Assembly (NCBI GenBank): GCA_029778715.1
Contig: JAKOPT010000029.1
Location: forward strand, 58,348 to 122,347
Reading direction: 5' to 3'
From: Actinomycetes bacterium
Lineage (GTDB): Bacteria > Actinomycetota > Actinomycetes > Actinomycetales > Dermatophilaceae
Length of the DNA stretch: 64,000 nt
The notes beneath the pieces were generated by a model. The model was not told the DNA's origin, made no database searches, and saw only the letters and a list, made by a program, of their open reading frames with translations. The first letter of the stretch is position 1, and every line of letters begins with the position of its first letter. The translations under genes and the position numbers were made by a program. Below are positions 63,821-64,000 of this stretch, in pieces.

Positions 63821-63921
63821 GGGCCTCTCCTTCCTCGACGTCGTCCGGGCGTCGGCCGTGGTGCGACGGGTCCCGACAGTGCGCATCTCGACCCTACCCG
63901 GGCCGGGGCTCCCGTCGCCCG

Positions 63922-64000
63922 TCATCGCCGTCGCTTGTTGAGCGCGGCGTGCTCGGTCTGCTCTTGTGGTGGATCGTCCGGGTTGGGACCCGGACGATCC
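63922..64000 (-). other. possible 3' end of a CDS, with a terminal hairpin
   Basis: On the minus strand a frame is open from the window end to TGA (63922-63924); it reads DRPGPNPDDPPQEQTEH, then ends LNKRRR. The source protein cannot be identified. The outermost 30 bases (63971-64000) form a perfect hairpin with 13-bp arms (GGATCGTCCGGGT) around a 4-nt loop. The hairpin alone is certain; the CDS is a guess. Confidence 0.35.

Noticed and set aside
61157..63925. A natural 900-residue epimerase-acyltransferase fusion protein
   Set aside because: The central 90 residues have no family resemblance, the real C-terminus of the epimerase is in another frame, and the perfect 13-bp duplication explains the join. 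Kept as a pseudogene plus acyltransferase gene.

Overview
The window is one stretch of a high-GC actinobacterial chromosome (about 71% G+C by eye). Mycothione reductase, an actinobacterial men pathway with a MenJ-type reductase, a rex-hem operon, a 13E12-type DUF222/HNH gene and an actinobacterial-type Nuo complex point to Micrococcales, possibly the Intrasporangiaceae/Dermatophilaceae group. The family-level placement is inference. No rRNA, tRNA, CRISPR array or complete insertion sequence was seen.

Layout. 1-4.2 kb is accessory: the 3' end of a WD40 gene coupled to an alpha/beta hydrolase, a RarD-type transporter, and an AbiEi/DUF559-like gene bracketed by two inverted 61-bp palindromes. 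4.2-21.2 kb is one minus-strand operon, nuoA to nuoN followed by a polyprenyl diphosphate synthase gene, with a Rex-type operator upstream of nuoA. 21.8-27.7 kb carries menG, menF, menJ and menD, with repeat clusters between and inside them. 27.7-35.1 kb holds a WXG100-like/hydrolase pair, mycothione reductase, a flavin-binding split-barrel protein, a VOC protein, an ABC exporter and a MazEF-like toxin-antitoxin. 35.2-46 kb has menC, a receptor Ser/Thr kinase whose 3' third is AT-rich, an SOS-box 13E12-type gene, menB, a hemerythrin-like gene, a PIN-domain remnant, a YwiC-like gene, menE and menA. 46.1-51.3 kb is a System II cytochrome c biogenesis operon. 51.6-60.7 kb is the Rex-controlled rex-hemA-hemC-hemD-hemB-marR-hemL cluster. 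60.8-64 kb has a glutaredoxin, an acyltransferase and a frameshifted epimerase gene.

The genes fit one theme. Menaquinone synthesis (menA-G, menJ and the side-chain synthase), the NADH dehydrogenase that reduces menaquinone, cytochrome c maturation and heme synthesis sit together. Two predicted Rex (NADH/NAD+ sensor) sites tie the nuo and hem operons to redox state.

The least ordinary content lies outside the gene list. The octamer CGGCATAC/GTATGCCG occurs roughly 95-100 times on both strands, many-fold above composition, often through rare codons. A 30-bp palindromic element is intergenic in three places and is inserted in frame at least five times in menD, enlarging MenD by about 150 residues. 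Four further families of hairpin or tandem repeats occupy the gaps. A 13-bp tandem duplication shifts the epimerase frame and joins it to the acyltransferase frame.
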